A stretch of 64,000 nucleotides of DNA from Amoebidium appalachense. Taxonomy: Eukaryota > Ichthyosporea. The stretch covers positions 620,001-684,000 of the forward strand of contig CAVNZM010000017.1 in NCBI GenBank assembly GCA_963693365.1. The letters are read 5' to 3'. This document shows positions 46,250-60,370 of this stretch, piece after piece (the stretch's first letter is position 1; each line of letters begins with the position of its first letter). The notes beneath the pieces are model-generated. The model ran no database searches. It saw only the letters and a program-made list of their open reading frames with translations, and was not told the origin of the DNA. A program made the position numbers and the translations under genes.

Positions 46250-47207
46250 ACACCCATCCACCCTCCCTCTTCCCAGGCTGGGCGCTGCTAATGATTCATA
46301 CCGTTTATTTGTGCTTGGCAAGATGTATTCTGTTGAAGGTCATACATACCCCCACACACCAAAAAAGTAAATATAATAATGAATAAGTTGATAAAGATAA
46401 TATAAACTTCTGCCTTGTAGTCCCTGCCCTGAATGTGCACTTAACACTCTCAACCGCCTTCTAACACCCCCCCTTCCCCCCCCCCCCCCCCTCCCCCCCC
46501 GCCCTCTCTTTTTCCAGCTGTGGGCAGGCCTTCTGCAACTCCCACTGGGGGTTTACTGTGCGGTTGGACACGGCAGGCCAGCCTGTGCCTGAGGGCGTAC
46601 CGTGCAGGGGATGTAGGGACTGTCTGGAGGTGTGGGAGGATATGATGGGCGATAACATGGGTAGGTGGGGGGGGGGGTCTCATTTTCTTCTTCTTCTTCT
46701 TCCTGTCCTTTTTTTGGGGTGGGGGGGAGGGAAGGGGGAGGGGGGGAATGGGAGATGGGGGGGGGGGGAGTTTTGGTAGAGTGGGGGGGGGGGGGGGGGG
46801 GGGAGGAGGAGAGGTGTGTGTGTGGGGGGGGGGGGGGGGGGGGGGGATGGATGGTGGTGCTGGTGGTGCTGGTGGTGTTTTTTTTTTTTTTTTTTTTTTT
46901 TTTTCTCTGGTGGTGGTGGTGGTGGGAGGGGGTGGGGGGGGGGGGGGGGGGGGGGGGGGGGGAGAATAGGGAGAGCGCTGATGGTGGTGGTGGTGTGTGT
47001 GTGTGTATGTGTGTGGGGGGGGGAGGGGGGCAGGGGTGTAAAGTGTTCTCTCACTGCAGACTGATATTATTCCATGATGCAGGGGTTGTGTGTCGACTGA
47101 CGGATAGATTTAAAGCAAGAAGCAAGAAGAGAGCAAGCCAGCTGGAAATAGACACTAACCGCCTGTATGGAAGACTACAGAAGGTAGAAGAACACACATG
47201 CACATGT

Positions 47208-47277
<70 letters not shown>

Positions 47278-47932
47278 CGAAAATGAACTGCTGTTCATGT
47301 ACTTGCCTGGTTTACCAAACAAGCAACCCGTATCCCCCCCCCCCCCCCCCCCCCTCTCCCCACCCCCTTCCCTCTTCCCGCCCCCCGCTTCTGAGAAGAA
47401 TGAGGTATTAACATCCTGCATCGTTTCACCCGAACACGTGTGCAAAGACAACACACAACCCATACTGTGTGAGTTGTGTGTTGTCTTTACACACGTGTGT
47501 GGGTAAAACCTCTGCCAGTTTAGCGTTTTATGTGTATGTAGATATGTGGATGTTGTGAAGCCAGAGAGGAGATTATCGCCATCAAAAGTTTTTGTGTTCT
47601 TGTTCGTGCAAATGTAAACAGACGGTGATGCACATTTAGGCCTAATGCACTGCACGTGTTGATCAGTGCACGTGCTGATCTCATGTGTTGCATATGTGAA
47701 AATGTTACATATGTGAATTCGTTACACGTGTGAATTCGTTGCACGTGTGAATTTGTTGCACGTGTTAATTTGTTACACGTGTGAATTTGTTGCACGTGCC
47801 AACCTAACACACTGCGCATGCAGATGGCCGGGGCGTTGGTTGCTGCCGACACGAAGGGCCTACTTGGTGAGGGTGCAAAGGCACGCACAGAGGCTGCGGC
47901 AATAGGCAATGACCCTTTTCCTCCCCCCGCAA

Positions 47933-47993
<61 letters not shown>

Positions 47994-48412
47994 TGAGAGA
48001 GAGAGAGATGAATTAACACGCTTTCACTTGCTCACACACACTGTTAACGCCCGCAAGCACATGCACATATACACACCCCAACACCAGCCAAGCCAACACC
48101 AAGTAGATTTTGTGACGTATGTCCAATGGATATCCGTTCAACTAATAAGGCTATCTTAATGTATATCCAGCTGACGGCTTTCTAAGATTATCCAACTTAT
48201 GGCTTTTCTAAGGTATTGCCAACTGATAACTATCCCAATGTTTATCCAATTGATGGTGTTATCTCAAAGTAAATCCAACTAATATTCATCCCAACATATA
48301 TCCAACTGATATCTATCCAAATACATGTCCCAATTATGACTATCCCACAGAGCAACAAGTAGTCCCATGGCAAGATGCATCAAAAGCCTCAGCCTGCACA
48401 GTTAGTACCCCC

Positions 48413-48443
<31 letters not shown>

Positions 48444-48821
48444 ACACGACACACACACGTACACACCCACACACCCTCGTCGTCCCATTTTGCAGAGATA
48501 AAGTTCAAAGTAGTTCCTTCTTCTTCTTCTTCTTCTTTTTTTTTTTCCTTTTTTTTTTTTTTTTTTGGGGGGGGGGGGGGGGGGGGAGGGGAAGGGGGGG
48601 GGAGAGGAGGGGAAGGGAGGGGGGAGGGGGAGAGAGGGGGGGGGGGGGGGGAGGGGGGCAGTTGTGTTGACCGTTTTCATGGGTTTGGACTGCATGTCAT
48701 CCTTGCCTCCCCCCTCACCTTCGTTTGGGCCCAGACACCGAACACCATTTGTCCCGTCCACCTGTTCTGTCGTATGTGTGTGTGTGAGGGAACAAAGAGG
48801 AGACACCGCAAAGGAGGGGGA

Positions 48822-48859
<38 letters not shown>

Positions 48860-49089
48860 AGAAAGTAAAGAAATACAAGTTCAGGAATTCACGGCACATG
48901 AAGCCAATGCCTAGTTTCAGGCGCCTAGTTCACACCTCTCACACACTGTTTTTTTTCTTGCAGGTGTGCCAGCGCCAACTGCGACTTTTCAGCCGTCTGC
49001 ACCACTGCCGATTATGTGGGCGGGTGGTGTGTGACTATGGGTGCTCGGAGATGCTGCCCCTGTCTTATCTCAGTGAGTGCACTGCATAT

Positions 49090-49120
<31 letters not shown>

Positions 49121-49140
49121 GGGGGGTAATGTGAATTGGT

Positions 49141-49239
<99 letters not shown>

Positions 49240-49284
49240 GTACGCGCGTGCGCGTGCGCGTGTGCGTCCCGGGTGTGTGGGGGT

Positions 49285-49319
<35 letters not shown>

Positions 49320-51065
49320 CTAAGATTGGGTGCATTTTTTTTGTCGTGTGTGTGCACGTTTTAACATATCGACCGTTGGAATGGGATTCCCTGCGATTTG
49401 CATGTTTGCATTTTGAAGCTGTCTGCAATGAATATACAATGTGTGCAGATATCATGGTGACCAATCAGATGTGCCGATTGTTGACCAATCACGCGTGTAG
49501 ATACCGTTTAAAGCAAGGTCCGTATCTACCATTTTAGCGTGTGGGCGGTGAGCCACATTGGTGACGTCATTTTGTTAACAATTATCACGGAGCCGTTTAT
49601 GTGCCCAGGAAATGGCGCGGAAATAGCGAGGGTGAGGGCAGGCTTTGTCCGATATCGACATAGGCCTATGTCGGTATTTATCACAGTTTGATGACGTCTA
49701 CTGATTGGTCAGAGCCATCTGATAAATGTGGTTCATGGATGCTCGCCGCCCAGACGCTAAAATGGTAGATACGGAGGTTGGTTTAATCAGTTACCATGCG
49801 ACCAATTAGAATAGCAGATACCTGACCAATCACACATGCACATGACATTAAACCAATAAAATGCACCGATAACACACACTGACCAATCATCTATGCAGAC
49901 CAGGTGGGCCAGCTGCTTGGTGCAGGCAGCGGGCAGGGGGCGCTGGGTGGGCTGTGGGGATATCAGCTGCGCACGTGCACTAGCTGCAGACACCTGATGA
50001 AGAGGTACGGTACCTGATACCCTTGCATGTGGTGGTGTGGGTGGTGGGTATATAAACATGCTATTTCGAAGGGAAATGATGTAATTGGTGAGTGTAAGAT
50101 GAGGTTAATTGCAAGGGCAACTAACACCTGTGTTGGAATTCTTCGATTGTATAACTGCAATGGGGGGATGTACCAAAAAAGGAAATTGCCGTATGTGGGA
50201 TAGAGGTAGCATTAGGCATTGCACACGGGAACACCGGCTGCGTTATTAAAATGGATGGGTGGTGACGTTTTGCACTGACACCAATATGAACGTATTATCG
50301 ACGTCCTATTTATATCATGCATGAATCTCTTTCGGGTCCGACCCGACCCGGGTCCCTAATGAAACCCCCTTTATCTGAAATTTTTTGGGGGGGACACAGG
50401 CGGGAAGTACTTGCAGCACGAGGATTGGACAAATCCGTTGTGGCACAGTTGTACCAGGTAGGGGTGAATGTGATTGGATGGTGGGTCTGTATAGTTCTGA
50501 AGGCACATTCCAAGGTGGCTCTTAAAAACAACTATTGATAATCACGATAGGATAATGGGTTTGATGTGGCATAAAGGCTGTAATCGTATGACATAATTGG
50601 TGTTCATATAGACATGTGTGCCATAATACATCATACGCCAAATAGGCCATAATGATATGACAAACATAAACGGTATGCGTTCATATGACATATAATTGAT
50701 GTTTGGTAAATTTGTCATATACATATTATATGGTCTTTCATATAAGCCGTTACCTGGTGAATGCTGACGTCATCCTAATTGCAGAAACTAATTGAGCAGC
50801 GTGAAGCAGTGGAGAGTCTTATGCCCGAAACCACAGAGTTGATAGCAAGGTGGGTTGCTTTTGTCCTTCACCGTTTTTTGCTACCTCTTTCGTGCCTTCC
50901 ACTATCCCCTGTGCGTGTGAGTCTCTCGGGCGCTAGCCCAGATTTCTTTTCTCATCTCTGGGGAGGCGCCCCCTTTACTCTTACTCTACCCTAGGTGGGT
51001 GGGTGGGTGGGTGGGTGTGTGTGTGGGTGGCGTGGGTGTGGGCGGGCGGGCGGGCGGGCGGGCGG

Positions 51066-51115
<50 letters not shown>

Positions 51116-51144
51116 TTGGTGGTGGTGGCGGTGGTGGTGGTGGC

Positions 51145-51221
<77 letters not shown>

Positions 51222-51757
51222 GTTTCGGGGGGGGGGGGGGGGGGGGGGGGAGGGGGGGGGGGGATGGGCCAACCAAAGCCATCAGTACTATTAGCTCACA
51301 ACCCCAAACCATGCAATATGGGGTGTGCCCCTCGCACTGGTAGTAGTATACAATTTGGGTGGTAGCTCACATCCCCACCATTCTAGGCGCAAGGTAACAG
51401 CTGAGGATGTGCGCAGAGCCAAGGAGCTGAAGGGGGATTTGAAGAAAATGCTGGAAGTATGCGATCTGATCAGGTGTGTGGGGGTTGGGTGGTTGGCATG
51501 GGTGTCTGGTTGCATGTGTGTGCAGGCATTTGTCAACCTCCATATCATCTATAATGCCTGTAACGTGGTTGTTGTGGGGAAACATGACGTGCCCTGCCAC
51601 CCCCCTTCCCGCACCCCCCCCCTCCCCCCCCCCCCCCCCCGCCCCCCTTCCTCCAGAACACCCATGGGCAGGCGCTGGCGCGCGCACACACACACACAGA
51701 GAGAGGGAGGGAGGGAGGGAGGGAGGGAAGAAGAGAGAGACAGAGAGCGGAGGGGGG

Positions 51758-51800
<43 letters not shown>

Positions 51801-51901
51801 GGAGAGGGAGGGAGGGAGAGGGAGGGAGGGAGGGAGGGAGGGGGAGAGAGAGTGAGAGGAGGGGGAATGGACGCACACTCGCACACGCTCATGTGTGCGC
51901 G

Positions 51902-51967
<66 letters not shown>

Positions 51968-53415
51968 AACCAAATACAAAAGGTGTTTTAGGTGGGTGGA
52001 TCAGTTATGTTCCTATATTGACGGTGTTCATCTGGGGTGACAGGTGTCATGTATGGTGTTGTGTTTAGCCTCGAGGGTTTGTGTGTTACAGAAACCGCTA
52101 AATCAACCGCAATCTTTTAACCTGGGTTTGTAACCAAATTATGCTAGAAGAATCTGTAGTCGCGATACAAACGCTGACACGTGCCATAGCCAGAAAATCG
52201 TGGGGTTGCCTCTGCCTGACGGTGTAGTTCCAAACATGAAGAATCCGCGCCAGGTGAGCCACCCCACCCACGGCATGCTTTCAAAATTCTATTCTTAGCT
52301 ATAGCTTGCTATTTTTGGCTACATCCTGTATTTTTGGGGGCTCTCAAGTCCCTTTTCCACGGTCGTGGCCTCACCTCGACTTAAGAATAAAAAGCCCCTA
52401 AGTATATGATTGTTTGCATAGGTGAACCTCAAACATGATATTGGCTCAATGGCCGGCTAGCTTTTATCAAGTATGACATCACTTTTCTGACAGTGAATAC
52501 ATGGTAGGAATAGATGTCGACGTTGGTCTTGATCCTGCCCCTGCTGTTCATTGTCCCAAAAATAGAGTAAGTGTATGCATGTGTTTGTATGGACTAATGG
52601 AGTTTTCATCTGTTAACACCCTTTTATCTCCCTGCAGCCAACGACACACCCACAGAGCCAGGCAGTGCAGATCAACATTCGACGCAGTGCGGTGCAGTAT
52701 ATGCAGGTATATTTTATGCTCCTTCTCCCCCTCTTCACTGGCTTGAGATGTGATATAGGTAATTGTGTTGTGGTTGGAGACAGATTATCTCCAAGCGCAT
52801 AACTTGGCGCACATAGCTGAATGGATAGCTTGGCTTCCTACGACATCGACGGATGACTGGCACGCCCATTTCCATTTGCTCTCATGATGTCATAATTTAA
52901 CCTAATATGGAAGAAAGGCGTTGCTCTAACCAATCATTAGCAACCAATCCATAACACCAGAGAAGCTAAGGGCCCTTTTTGGAACCCTTCTGTCTTTCCA
53001 CCTATTCACTGCAATGCTATTCTTTCTCATTCCATTAATGGCAACACCGTGCTTTCTCATTCTATTTATAGCACCACTTAGCCACGTGTAACCACGTGTT
53101 TTTTTGGTGGCACAGGAGCGCATGGTGAAACTACAGGCTTTGCCTCTTCAGCCAAGCCCCCCTCACCAAAGGCCCAAAAGAAAGTCAGCAAGACAAACAA
53201 AGCACCGGCACAAAAACAAATCAAATTCCCAAAGGTGAGTGGCCTTGTTGGTTGCTGTTGGGTTGGTGCGATGGTGTGGCGCTAGGGGATGTGTGCAAGT
53301 GCACACACGCGCACAGGCACATGCACATGCGCACGCCCACACACACACAAACAAACACAGACATCCACCTGAGCTCAAAGCACGAACACACATGCAAACA
53401 TATGTGCGCGCACGA

Positions 53416-53500
<85 letters not shown>

Positions 53501-53984
53501 AACACGCACGCACGCACACACACGTGCACGCGCACGTATGCGGTGTACGTGCACACGCATGCACGCACGCGTACAAATCTGGCACAAGCTCGCACACACT
53601 TTGCACTGCAGGTTGAAAGGGGGGGGGGGGGGGGAGCGGGGAGAGAACTAAGGGGGAGGGGGCAGGGGTTAAAATCACAAATCTAACTGGGGTGAATATG
53701 ACCAATGACACCATTTTTTTCGGGCTGGCAGATGAGTGAGTCACAAAGGGCCGAAGCAATAGCCATCCACGTGGACCAGAGGGACTATGTGGTCCGCACC
53801 CTCAGAGAGGTGGGTGTGCTATTTTGGGTACCTTGGGCTAAAAATAGACACCTTATACCCTGTGACTTTACTTCTTCATTCAGAAAAGAGAAGAATTTTG
53901 TTTCTGGTACCAGGAGAGTGCATTGTTGTCTTTCTGGAAATAATGTGTGGCCTGTTTTCTTTTGTGGTTGTGTGCAGATGTTTT

Positions 53985-54057
<73 letters not shown>

Positions 54058-54434
54058 GGGGGGTAGGCGATTGTTTCTGTGTGTTTGTGTGTGTGGATGT
54101 GAAGGTATATGGGGTTTGGGAGAATGTATGCGCGCAAATGGATGGGCGGACGGGAAGGGGGGGGAGGGGGAGGGGGGGGGGGTCTTTTTCGATTTTTTAT
54201 TGGGAGCGTTTTGGGTTTGGGTGTGTGTGCTTGAAAACAAAATCACGGGGACGCGGGGAAAGGGGGGGGGGGAGGGGGGGGGGGGGGGGGGGGGGGGGGG
54301 CTTCCCTTTCTTGTTCTCGTAGTGAACAGTTTGTGTTAGTGTTTGTGTGTACATTGTCTGTGCGTGTGCGCACGCGTCTGTGCGTGTGTGTGTGCGTGCG
54401 TGCATGCATGGGTTTGGGTTTTTATTTTTATTTA

Positions 54435-54477
<43 letters not shown>

Positions 54478-54625
54478 AAAGTTACCTCCTGTGTGTGCTG
54501 ACATGTTTTGGCCTACTGCACAGGCACGAAGGAAAGGCAACCAAGAGGAGATAATGTCTCTGGAGGCAGCCCTGATGGATCTAAACAGTGCATTAGAGAG
54601 TCTGGGGGTGGACTTGCGTAGATAG
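43072..54625 (+). CDS. Vac1/Pep7/rabenosyn-5-like endosomal tether (C2H2 plus two FYVE zinc fingers)
   Basis: This is a PtdIns3P- and Rab-binding factor for Golgi-to-endosome vesicle fusion. Eighteen exons join to 494 codons: 43072-43178, 43814-43874, 44383-44454, 45144-45199, 46518-46660, 47083-47183, 47824-47866, 48351-48400, 48964-49072, 49899-50004, 50400-50457, 50785-50849, 51387-51473, 52190-52253, 52638-52706, 53116-53234, about 53737-53809 and 54524-54625 (TAG). Order: N-terminal C2H2 (CPEC then THFSREH); VTRQHWK; FYVE 1 (CYAC, NRRHHCRCCGQAFC, CRGC); a coiled linker ([14 protein letters not shown]); FYVE 2 ([31 protein letters not shown]); helical segments; and a C-terminal [20 protein letters not shown] helix with a final [16 protein letters not shown]. 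Yeast Vac1 has this layout and size. FYVE 2 has L in place of the second R of RRHHCR. Exon 17 needs an acceptor 5 nt after the obvious CAG to keep frame. Exon 2 is the least certain. Confidence 0.9.
44660..44789 (+). mobile_element. Diverged 3' end of the retroelement family followed by C-run and A-run
   Basis: GGAGATGGGGTCTACTTATT through CACGCTGGAACAAAT aligns with the last roughly 100 bp of the family (GAGGATGGGCTCTGCTTATT through GACGCATTCAAAAC) at roughly 70-75 percent identity by eye. A C-run and then an A-rich run follow. It lies in Vac1-like intron 3. Confidence 0.65.
45310..45361 (+). repeat. (CA)n microsatellite
   Basis: This tract lies in Vac1-like intron 4, preceded by (GCGC)-rich units. 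Confidence 0.85.
46667..46962 (+). repeat. G-runs, (GGT)n and T-run cluster
   Basis: Five or more G-runs, (GGTGCT)n/(GGT)n and a run of about 26 T are packed directly after the donor of Vac1-like exon 5. Confidence 0.8.
47209..47276 (+). repeat. (CA)n microsatellite, about 68 nt
   Basis: It starts about 25 nt after the donor of Vac1-like exon 6. Confidence 0.9.
47648..47805 (+). repeat. Tandem 17-18 bp repeat containing CACGTGT
   Basis: Units such as GTTGCACGTGTGAATTT and GTTACACGTGTGAATTC are repeated about eight times and end about 20 nt before the acceptor of Vac1-like exon 7. The core CACGTG is an E-box sequence. Confidence 0.85.
48118..48345 (+). repeat. Degenerate tandem repeat, period about 30 bp
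   Basis: Units of the form TATCCAACTGATGGCTATCC with variants (for example ATATCCAACTGATATCTATC and TTATCCAATTGATGG) recur about eight times. They fill the 3' part of Vac1-like intron 7 and end in the acceptor of the FYVE 2 exon at 48351. Confidence 0.75.
49144..49234 (+). repeat. (GT)n microsatellite, about 90 nt
   Basis: It lies in Vac1-like intron 9 and is followed by a G-run of about 30 nt (49289-49319). Confidence 0.9.
49520..49774. mobile_element. MITE with 34 bp terminal inverted repeats and 4 bp target duplication
   Basis: The left end CCGTATCTACCATTTTAGCG continues to GAGC (49520-49553). The right end 49741-49774 is its reverse complement with two mismatches. AGGT flanks both sides (49516-49519 and 49775-49778). 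The 255 bp element has no ORF and contains the internal palindrome CGACATAGGCCTATGTCG (about 49657). It lies in Vac1-like intron 9. A non-autonomous DNA transposon is the best reading; the superfamily is unknown. Confidence 0.85.
50996..51262 (+). repeat. Chain of tetranucleotide, trinucleotide and dinucleotide repeats
   Basis: (GGGT)n is followed in order by (GGGC)n, (GTGC)n, (GGT)n, (GT)n and a G-run, each changing by one base from the last. It lies in Vac1-like intron 12. Confidence 0.9.
51691..51965 (+). repeat. (GGGA)n/(GA)n then (GC)n(CA)n repeats
   Basis: A purine tract (51691-51865) and a (CA)n tract (51907-51965) lie in Vac1-like intron 13. Confidence 0.85.
53420..53497 (+). repeat. 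(CA)n microsatellite, about 78 nt
   Basis: This tract lies in Vac1-like intron 16. Confidence 0.9.
53981..54056 (+). repeat. T-run (14) joined to G-run (62)
   Basis: This homopolymer junction lies in Vac1-like intron 17. The G-run is the second longest in the window. Confidence 0.9.
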
Positions 54626-54649
54626 TGGTTTTTAACTAATTTTAAAAAA

Positions 54650-54655
54650 AATAAA
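54650..54655 (+). terminator. Poly(A) signal of the Vac1-like gene
   Basis: AATAAA lies 25 nt after the TAG and is followed by AGTGAG and a T/G-rich stretch. Confidence 0.6.
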
Positions 54656-55224
54656 GTGAGTTATTAAGGTTTACAGTGTGGGATTGCCGGATGGTAGTTT
54701 AGTCCTTTAATTCTCTTTTTAATGTATGGAATGTAGGTCAAAATATCAGGATTAATTGTTCGGTTTCAATTGTGCCAGTGGACGTTGATACGACAAATGA
54801 ATGTCAGCGGAGAAATGAAGTACAAGTATCTACTTTTAGAAAAGAAAATACGATGTATGAATGCACGAGTTTGGGTCTCACTGTTGTAAACGATGTGCCG
54901 CTATGTATGTAGGGTAGAGGTGGTGGTGTGCCAATGAACGAGAGGAAAGGTAGAAAACAGTGGGTGGGTGTTGCGCTTGCCCACGAAATGTTCATATAAG
55001 CAAGAAACAGGTTTTCTATGTTAATTCTGCTCAGATTTACTATTATATATACATGTGCATGTAATTAAAACACCGGCAGCAATGGTCATGATGTTGGTGT
55101 TCATTGTTTCGTCACTGCATGTGTGCATGCATTTAGGGCCTCGAGGGAGCTCCGTGTTTTTTTTGTGTGTGTGTGTTTGTGTGTGTGTGTTTCCTTTGTT
55201 TGTTTTGGTGGTGGTGGTTTGCAA

Positions 55225-55267
<43 letters not shown>

Positions 55268-55433
55268 TATCGGGTGTACATCCCATGGGTCACAGTTACG
55301 CAAACCAGTTTTATGGTTGAATATGTATGTGCATGCCAACTTCAGTCAACCTTCGAGCTCCGTGTTTTTTTTGTGTGTGTGGGTTTGTGTGTGTGTGTTT
55401 CCTTTGTTTGTTTTGGTGGTGGTGGTTTGCAAG

Positions 55434-55464
<31 letters not shown>

Positions 55465-55568
55465 TATCGGGTGTACATCCCATGGGTCACAGTTACGCAA
55501 ACCAGTTTTATGGTTAAATATGTATGTGCATGCCAAATTCAGTCAACCTTCGAGCTCCCCAGCAGCCG

Positions 55569-55601
<33 letters not shown>

Positions 55602-55682
55602 CCCTGGCACCAACACACACACACACACACGCACACACACACACGCACGCACGCACGCACGCACGCACACAAACACGCACGT

Positions 55683-55721
<39 letters not shown>

Positions 55722-56290
55722 GGCTCTGTTCACTGCCTGGGTATCAAATGCCTATGCATAGGCATGTATGAAAATTTTCAGGAGCTACTAGTCATGTGTG
55801 TGGATATTTTTTTATACTATGCATATGGACATTATTGAGAAGCCTATCAAAGGAGACGCAATCGAGATGTGACTGATATCTCAGAAAAGAAAATACAAAA
55901 AGCCTTACTCTCGAATACGGAGGAGATAACGACTTATTATAAGATAATCATATATCGAGAAAACTCGTTAAACATACGGTGATTTAACATATAGTCAATA
56001 GAAGTAATATCAGGATTATCGAAAAAAGCCAGTCTTCTAAGTTCGAACGGAATAATCTGAGATAAATAAAAACATCTATCTAGATGTTTACGAGAAAAAG
56101 GTTCAGTGCATATGTACATGTACACCCAAACGTGACGGTATACGTAGTGAAGGCTAACAATGTGGTCACCGTGGTGGACGTGGTTAATTTTTTTTTTTAT
56201 TTTTTTTTTTTGTGGCGGCAGGGGCGGTGGCGGTGGCGGTGGTGTGTGGGTGGTGTGTGTGTGTGTGTGTTTGTTGTTTGGGTGGGTGGG

Positions 56291-56332
<42 letters not shown>

Positions 56333-56408
56333 GGAGATTATATATTCGGTGCTGGCTTAGTGCACGTTGCCCTATTTGTTTTGACTCAGGCCAGTACGTA
56401 CCGGCACA

Positions 56409-56469
<61 letters not shown>

Positions 56470-56699
56470 CCCCCACGCATTGTGCACACTGCAGTGTGTG
56501 TGTACTGTGTGCGTGTGTGTTTTTGTGGGGAGAAGGGGACTCCGGGGGGGGGGGGGAGGGGGGGGGGGGGGGGGGGGGATACCTGGTGTAGATCCCATTT
56601 ACGTAAATTTTAAGAGCGACGGTGTACGTGCGTGTACGTGAATGGTGGATGATCCGGGCTTGATGAGGTTTATAAATTTACCTATGTTTTTTTTTTTTT

Positions 56700-56740
<41 letters not shown>
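54656..56740. other. Intergenic region between convergent Vac1-like and GH20-like genes
   Basis: This holds unique AT-rich sequence (54660-55130 and 55790-56180), the tandem duplication at 55148-55560, CA repeats (55617-55715, 56407-56468) and G-runs (56293-56330, 56545-56578). A 62-codon minus-strand ORF at 55937-56125 in AT-rich sequence matches no family I know. No GH20 C-terminal exon is recognisable. Confidence 0.5.
55148..55560 (+). repeat. Tandem duplication of a unit of about 200 bp
   Basis: Both units run GAGCTCCGTGTTTTTTTTGT, then GT-rich, TTTGGTGGTGGTGGTTTGCA, a G-run, CATATCGGGTGTACATCCCA, and CAACTTCAGTCAACCTTC or CAAATTCAGTCAACCTTC. The first starts near 55148 and the second near 55357. 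A third GAGCTCC starts at 55552 and then diverges. The main difference is the G-run length (about 40 against 30). Confidence 0.9.
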
Positions 56741-56743
<3 letters not shown>

Positions 56744-57237
56744 TGAATGCGTCAAAAAGTACGAAGTACACAAGAACAAACGGATAACACGATGCAGAAT
56801 GCAAGCCATACATAAAGAGTATGCATAATAAGTAGAGCCCATCCTCAGGGGGGGCCCACGTCATCCACAGTACCCGAGTTTCGACCTATTCACCTCGCTA
56901 ACGAAACCCAACTCAGATACTGTTTTACTTGAACATGGGTAGGTCACCCGTCTTGATCAGAGACGAGCAGGGTTGCTTATGCAGGCAAGGGCAGTGGGAA
57001 AGGCCGGGGGTTAAAGTTGCAGCAGTAAGCAGAAGCAAGAAAAATATAGATAGGAACTCAGGAGACGGGGCTTCTAGGAAGCTCCCCCGTCGCCACCTAA
57101 GTCGATACTTCCCTGGCTAACATACTACACCAGCTGAAAAGAATAAAGTCCCGAAGGCCGCAGAATTCGCAACCAGAGGGGAAGATATGAGATTTGACCC
57201 ACGCCGCAGGGTAGTAACACGCTTACTAGGGCGGAAC
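56741..57237 (-). mobile_element. Retroelement family, copy 4 (inverted, 5'-truncated)
   Basis: This is the reverse complement of the last 497 bp of the 658 bp 3' part, with a handful of differences. In its own orientation it ends GCATTCAAAC followed by about 31 C and then about 23 A (plus-strand 56687-56740). It shares the 3' end of copies 1-3 but has a different 5' end point. Confidence 0.9.
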
Positions 57238-57476
57238 GGCCCGGGTACCATATCAGGAGCGGGTAATTTTTGAATTCTCCCTCCCCGGCCCCGCCAGGGA
57301 AAATTTGAGGTTTTTGGACCTCAAAGAAGTCAAATCCTGCAAAATCCACTACCGGGAGGCCAAAAAGGGTGATTTCACAAAAAAGCAGGTGTTTTTGGGG
57401 ATAGGCTGCGGGGGCGGGGGCGGAGGGAGGGGGGGATTGGTGTAGGTGTTTCCGGGGGGCGGGGAGGGGGGTGGTG

Positions 57477-57512
<36 letters not shown>

Positions 57513-57518
57513 ATATAC

Positions 57519-60370
<2,852 letters not shown>

